Below, piece by piece: positions 59,893 to 64,000 of a stretch of 64,000 nt of DNA (its first letter is position 1; every line of letters starts with the position of its first letter). The stretch is from Polynucleobacter sp. KF022 (GTDB taxonomy: Bacteria > Pseudomonadota > Gammaproteobacteria > Burkholderiales > Burkholderiaceae), in NCBI RefSeq assembly GCF_027924105.1, contig NZ_AP026972.1:1054001-1118000 (forward strand), written 5' to 3'. The notes beneath the pieces are model-generated. The model saw only the letters and a list, made by a program, of their open reading frames with translations. It ran no database searches and was not told the origin of the DNA. Made by a program: the position numbers and the translations under genes.

Positions 59893-62256
59893 TTACTTTT
59901 TGAGCTTGCCAAATGCCGCTGCCATCGCATTATTGATGGGTGGCGCCTGCCTTCTATCCTCTTGGGGCTTTCTAGGTTCGGCTGTTCTGGGACGATTTGA
60001 CGATCTTTGTTCGGGCTTAGCACCTGCCTTAGAACTCTCTCTTGGCACTTCATCAGATAGGCGCATTGTTAAAGCAATGCGTTTGCGCTTTTCATCTACC
60101 TCAAGTACTTTAACCTTCACGACCTGCCCTGCTTTAACAACACTATGCGGATCTTTAACAAAGGTATTGGATAACGCAGAAATATGCACCAAACCATCTT
60201 GATGTACGCCAATATCAACAAAGGCACCAAAGGCTGCTACGTTAGTAACAACACCTTCAAGAATCATGTCTGCCTTCAGATCGCTAATCTTTTCTACGCC
60301 ATCTTTAAAAGTTGCAGTAGTAAATTCAGGACGCGGATCGCGACCTGGCTTTTCCAACTCTTTAATGATGTCGGTTACTGTCGGTACACCAAATTGACCA
60401 TCGGCATACTTTTCTGGTGAGAGTGATTTCAATAAACTTGCATCACCAATCACTTCTTTTACACCCTTTTTTATATCTTTCAGAATCTTTTCAACCAGTG
60501 GATAGGATTCTGGATGGACTGCAGATGCATCCAATGGATCATCGCCATTCATGATGCGCAAGAAACCTGCAGCCTGCTCATAGGTTTTATCACCAAGTCG
60601 CGGAACGCTCTTGAGATCCGCTCTCGATTTAAATGCACCCTTACTGTCACGATAAGCAACAATACCTTCAGCCACAGTTGAGCTCAACCCTGAAACCCTT
60701 GCCAGCAATGGTGCAGAGGCTGTGTTCACATCAACACCAACCGCGTTCACGCAATCCTCCACAACCGCAACCAATGATTTGGCCAATTGGGTTTGCATCA
60801 CATCATGCTGATACTGACCAACACCAATCGATTTCGGATCGATCTTGACCAATTCTGCAAGTGGGTCTTGTAAGCGTCGAGCAATAGATACCGCACCACG
60901 CAATGAAACATCCATACCTGGTAATTCTTTTGAAGCGTACTCTGATGCCGAATAAACAGATGCACCTGCTTCAGACACAACAATCTTGGTCAGCTTTAAC
61001 TCAGGCTTTGCCTTAATGAGCTCTTGAGCCAATTTATCGGTCTCGCGCGATGCCGTGCCATTACCAATAGAGATTAAAGTCGCATTGTGTTTCTCAGCCA
61101 ATTGAGCCAAGGTATGCAATGAACCCACCCAATCATTCTTGGGCTGGTGAGGGTAAATCACATCCGTATCAACCACTTTGCCTGTAGCATCAACGACTGC
61201 CACCTTCACACCAGTTCGCATCCCAGGATCAAGACCAATCGTCACCCTAGGTCCAGCTGGAGCAGCCAAGAGCAGGTCTTTGAGGTTACGGGCAAAAACG
61301 TTAATTGCCTCAGTTTCAGAACGTTCACGCAAGGCAGTCATTAACTCTGACTCCAAATGCAGTGAGCACTTGATGCGCCAAGTCCAGCGCACGGTATCTG
61401 CTAACCATGCATCAGCTGGACGACCTTCATTTTTAATCTTGAAGTGATTAGCAATCCGGTTCTCGCAAGGATTATGTGGTGAATCCCATTTTGGCTTCTC
61501 TTCTTCGGAGTCTAGGCGCAAGTTCACCATCAGCATTTGCTCACGGCGACCTCTAAATAAAGCCAAGGCGCGATGCGAAGGAATGGCTTTAATGGGTTCG
61601 GAGTAATCAAAGTAGTCTGCAAACTTTTCACCCTCTTGCTCTTTGCCAGCAATCACTTTGGACTCTACTACTCCGTGGTCTTGTAAATACTCTCTAAGTG
61701 ACTGAACTAGCGCGGCGTCTTCAGCAAAACGCTCCATCAAAATTTGACGAGCACCCTCGAGAGCAGCCTTCGTATCAGGTACCCCAGGGTTATTAGTCCC
61801 ATCTACGTCAAATGCTTCTTTAATGTATTTAGCAGCTTCTGTTTCAGGATCTAAACTGGGGTTGGCGAGCAAATCATTCGCTAGAGACTCTAAGCCAGCT
61901 TCCAAAGCAATCTGCGCCTTAGTTCTGCGCTTTGGCTTGTAAGGGAGATACAGATCCTCTAAACGCGTCTTATCTTCTGCCAGCATGATGGCCTTGAGTA
62001 ACTCTGGTGTCATCTTGCCCTGCTCTTCAATTGAGGCAACGATCGTTTTACGACGATCTTCTAATTCACGAAGGTAGCTCAGACGCTCTTCCAATAGGCG
62101 TAACTGAGCATCATCTAGACCCCCAGTTGCTTCCTTGCGGTACCGGGCAATAAAAGGCACAGTTGCACCCTCATCCATCAAAGCGATAGCAGAAGCTACT
62201 TGAGCAGGTTTAGCGGAAAGTTCTTGGGCAAGACGTTGTTCGATTGATGGCAGCAT
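59893..62256 (-). CDS. tex: Tex family RNA-binding transcription accessory protein
   Basis: A 787-residue Tex protein: N-terminal helical region [51 protein letters not shown], a YqgF-like RNase H fold ([30 protein letters not shown]), helix-hairpin-helix motifs ([25 protein letters not shown]) and a C-terminal S1 domain ([30 protein letters not shown]). The tail is Pro/Arg-rich. It binds RNA and helps rescue or modulate stalled transcription. It follows typA on the same strand after a terminator. Confidence 0.94.
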   Translation of the reverse strand: MLPSIEQRLAQELSAKPAQVASAIALMDEGATVPFIARYRKEATGGLDDAQLRLLEERLSYLRELEDRRKTIVASIEEQGKMTPELLKAIMLAEDKTRLEDLYLPYKPKRRTKAQIALEAGLESLANDLLANPSLDPETEAAKYIKEAFDVDGTNNPGVPDTKAALEGARQILMERFAEDAALVQSLREYLQDHGVVESKVIAGKEQEGEKFADYFDYSEPIKAIPSHRALALFRGRREQMLMVNLRLDSEEEKPKWDSPHNPCENRIANHFKIKNEGRPADAWLADTVRWTWRIKCSLHLESELMTALRERSETEAINVFARNLKDLLLAAPAGPRVTIGLDPGMRTGVKVAVVDATGKVVDTDVIYPHQPKNDWVGSLHTLAQLAEKHNATLISIGNGTASRETDKLAQELIKAKPELKLTKIVVSEAGASVYSASEYASKELPGMDVSLRGAVSIARRLQDPLAELVKIDPKSIGVGQYQHDVMQTQLAKSLVAVVEDCVNAVGVDVNTASAPLLARVSGLSSTVAEGIVAYRDSKGAFKSRADLKSVPRLGDKTYEQAAGFLRIMNGDDPLDASAVHPESYPLVEKILKDIKKGVKEVIGDASLLKSLSPEKYADGQFGVPTVTDIIKELEKPGRDPRPEFTTATFKDGVEKISDLKADMILEGVVTNVAAFGAFVDIGVHQDGLVHISALSNTFVKDPHSVVKAGQVVKVKVLEVDEKRKRIALTMRLSDEVPRESSKAGAKPEQRSSNRPRTAEPRKPQEDRRQAPPINNAMAAAFGKLKK

Positions 62257-62316
62257 TTATTTTATTTTCTGACTCTGATGCGTTTCTATTTTTGGAATAT
62301 TGGTATTGATTGAAGA

Positions 62317-62344
62317 ACAAAAGCCACCCGGAGGTGACTTTTGT
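62317..62344 (-). terminator. Terminator between typA and tex
   Basis: On the reverse strand ACAAAAGTCACC pairs, with one G-U wobble, with GGTGGCTTTTGT around the TCC(G) loop, followed by TTC. It lies just after the typA stop. Confidence 0.7.
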
Positions 62345-62362
62345 TGTGCAGCTTGAGCTTGC

Positions 62363-64000
62363 TTACTCGCGTGACGCTTTTTTACGCTCATGCTCCTTGA
62401 GATAGCGCTTACGAATACGAATACTCTTAGGCGTTACCTCAACCAACTCATCATCATCAATAAATTCAACTGCGTATTCCAAGTTCATAGCGATTGGAGT
62501 AACTAAGCGAACCGCTTCGTCAGTACCAGATGCACGAACGTTGGTTAATTGCTTGCCCTTAATAGGGTTCACAACCAAGTCGTTATCGCGACTATGAATA
62601 CCAATGACCATACCTTCATACAAAGGATCGCCAGGGCTTACGAACATACGACCACGGTCTTGTAACTTCCACAATGCGTATGCAACTGCTTCACCATCAT
62701 CTTGGCTAATCAATACGCCATTATGGCGCTCACCCAAGATGCCGTCTTTAGCTGGTGCATATGAATCAAATGTATGACTCATCAAACCATTACCACGAGT
62801 CATGGTCATGAAATCGCCTTGGAAGCCGATCAAGCCACGTGCAGGAATACGATACTCGAGACGTGTACGCCCTTTACCATCACTCACCATATCGAGCAAT
62901 TCACCCTTACGCTTGCCCAAGTCTTCCATCACAGCGCCTTGAGTTGTATCTTCAACGTCAACCGTTAAGTTCTCGTACGGCTCCATCTTCACGCCATCTT
63001 CCTCATGGAACACAACGCGTGGACGAGAAACTGCTAATTCGTAACCTTCACGACGCATTGTTTCTACCAGGATGGTGAGATGCAATTCGCCACGACCTGA
63101 CACTTCAAATACAGTGTCATCATCAGTTTCTTTAACGCGCAAAGCCATATTTGACTTCAATTCGCGGTCAAGACGCTCACGAATCTGACGGCTAGTAACG
63201 AACTTACCTTCACGACCAGCCAATGGGCTAGTGTTCACCATGAAGTTCATGGTCAATGTTGGTTCGTCAATCTTGAGCATTGGCAATGCTTCTGGCACAT
63301 CTGGCGCGCAGATTGTTGTTCCGATAGCCAAATCTTCAATACCGTTTACCAATACGATGTCGCCAGCTTGCGCTTCGTCAACGATTTCGCGCTCTAAGCC
63401 ACGGAATTTCAATACTTGGTTAATACGGCCTTTGCGTTGAACGCCGTCAGGGCCATCCATAAACACAACATCCATTAATGGCTTAACAGTTCCGCGGTTA
63501 ACACGGCCAACACCAATCTTGCCTACGTATGTGCTGTACTCAATCGAAGTAATCTGCAACTGCAAAGGACCTTCTGGATTGTCATCACGCACTGGAACGT
63601 GCTTTAACACGGTGTCAAACAATGGGCGCATATCGCCTTCACGAACATCATCAGTCAAGCCAGCATAGCCATTCAAGCCTGAAGCGTAGACAACCGGGAA
63701 GTCTAACTGCTCTTCAGTAGCGCCTAATTTGTCAAACAACTCAAAAGTTGCATTGATAACGTAATCAGTACGTGCACCTGGGCGGTCTACTTTGTTAATA
63801 ACAACGATTGGCTTCAAACCTAAAGCCAAGGCTTTCTTAGTTACGAAACGGGTTTGTGGCATTGGGCCTTCAACCGCATCAACCAAGAGCAATACACCGT
63901 CAACCATAGAAAGTACGCGCTCTACTTCACCACCGAAGTCCGCGTGTCCTGGGGTATCAACGATGTTGATATGTGTGCCGTCATATTCAACCGCACAGTT
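62363..64000 (-). CDS. typA: GTP-binding protein TypA/BipA, 5' part beyond window
   Basis: The reverse frame is open from 62363 to the window edge. The part present carries the G3 motif in [30 protein letters not shown] and the G4 motif [11 protein letters not shown], then the beta-barrel and C-terminal domains with [20 protein letters not shown] and [18 protein letters not shown]. It is a ribosome-associated translational GTPase of the EF-G family. The P-loop and N-terminus (roughly 70-80 residues) lie outside. The internal ATG at 63907 is not the start, because the frame continues through the G3 motif. Confidence 0.94.
   Translation of the reverse strand, partial: NCAVEYDGTHINIVDTPGHADFGGEVERVLSMVDGVLLLVDAVEGPMPQTRFVTKKALALGLKPIVVINKVDRPGARTDYVINATFELFDKLGATEEQLDFPVVYASGLNGYAGLTDDVREGDMRPLFDTVLKHVPVRDDNPEGPLQLQITSIEYSTYVGKIGVGRVNRGTVKPLMDVVFMDGPDGVQRKGRINQVLKFRGLEREIVDEAQAGDIVLVNGIEDLAIGTTICAPDVPEALPMLKIDEPTLTMNFMVNTSPLAGREGKFVTSRQIRERLDRELKSNMALRVKETDDDTVFEVSGRGELHLTILVETMRREGYELAVSRPRVVFHEEDGVKMEPYENLTVDVEDTTQGAVMEDLGKRKGELLDMVSDGKGRTRLEYRIPARGLIGFQGDFMTMTRGNGLMSHTFDSYAPAKDGILGERHNGVLISQDDGEAVAYALWKLQDRGRMFVSPGDPLYEGMVIGIHSRDNDLVVNPIKGKQLTNVRASGTDEAVRLVTPIAMNLEYAVEFIDDDELVEVTPKSIRIRKRYLKEHERKKASRE

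Overview
The window looks like a chromosome segment of a freshwater betaproteobacterium of the Burkholderiaceae, most like Polynucleobacter. This placement is inferred from gene content (two Bug/TctC solute-binding proteins, rph-rdgB-hemW order, de novo NAD genes, SoxXYZA, TypA, Tex), the moderate GC and the compact layout. No database search was run. No rRNA, prophage, insertion sequence, CRISPR array or replication origin was seen. Four tRNA genes are present: Ser-TGA, Ser-GGA, Leu-TAA and His-GTG.

Left part (1-22.7 kb): a truncated yicC lies divergent from rph-rdgB-hemW. It is followed by an acyl-CoA cluster (enoyl-CoA hydratase, Bug protein, CaiB-type CoA-transferase), a duplicated-domain exported protein, tRNA-Ser and a Phd/PIN toxin-antitoxin pair. 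Next come an LhgO-like oxidase, pgi and a phosphohexomutase. All three enzymes of aspartate-to-nicotinate-mononucleotide synthesis lie here: nadA-nadC forward and nadB in reverse. Between them sit a HigBA-type locus with a frameshifted toxin and a TAXI-type binding protein. A two-gene NAD-dependent formate dehydrogenase (fused NuoE/NuoF subunit plus molybdopterin subunit) follows.

Middle (22.8-43 kb): a small lipoprotein, a DUF748/AsmA-like envelope protein, YciI, tRNA-Ser, acs, and a forward run of fumarase, murI, tonB, exbB and exbD. Then come tRNA-Leu, a penicillin-acylase family protein, two small exported proteins and purU. A six-gene reverse operon joins a two-subunit molybdenum hydroxylase to soxX, soxY, soxZ and soxA. 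The operon holds no soxB or soxCD, and its SoxY lacks the usual GGCGG tail. It is the most unusual system in the window.

Right part (43-64 kb): LrgA/LrgB-like genes, an amine or amino-acid catabolic cluster (class III aminotransferase, SnoaL-like protein, FAD oxidase, Bug protein, gamma-glutamyltransferase), a MazEF-type pair, a Pif1-like helicase coupled to an FGE-fold protein without catalytic cysteines, tRNA-His, dusA and an RluA-type synthase. A three-gene operon of small proteins and a divergent glutamate-synthase-like gene share an intergenic region with an FNR/Anr-type box. The window ends with arsR-arsC-acr3, tex and a 5'-truncated typA. Each of the three toxin-antitoxin loci has a distinct repeat immediately upstream that could be its operator.
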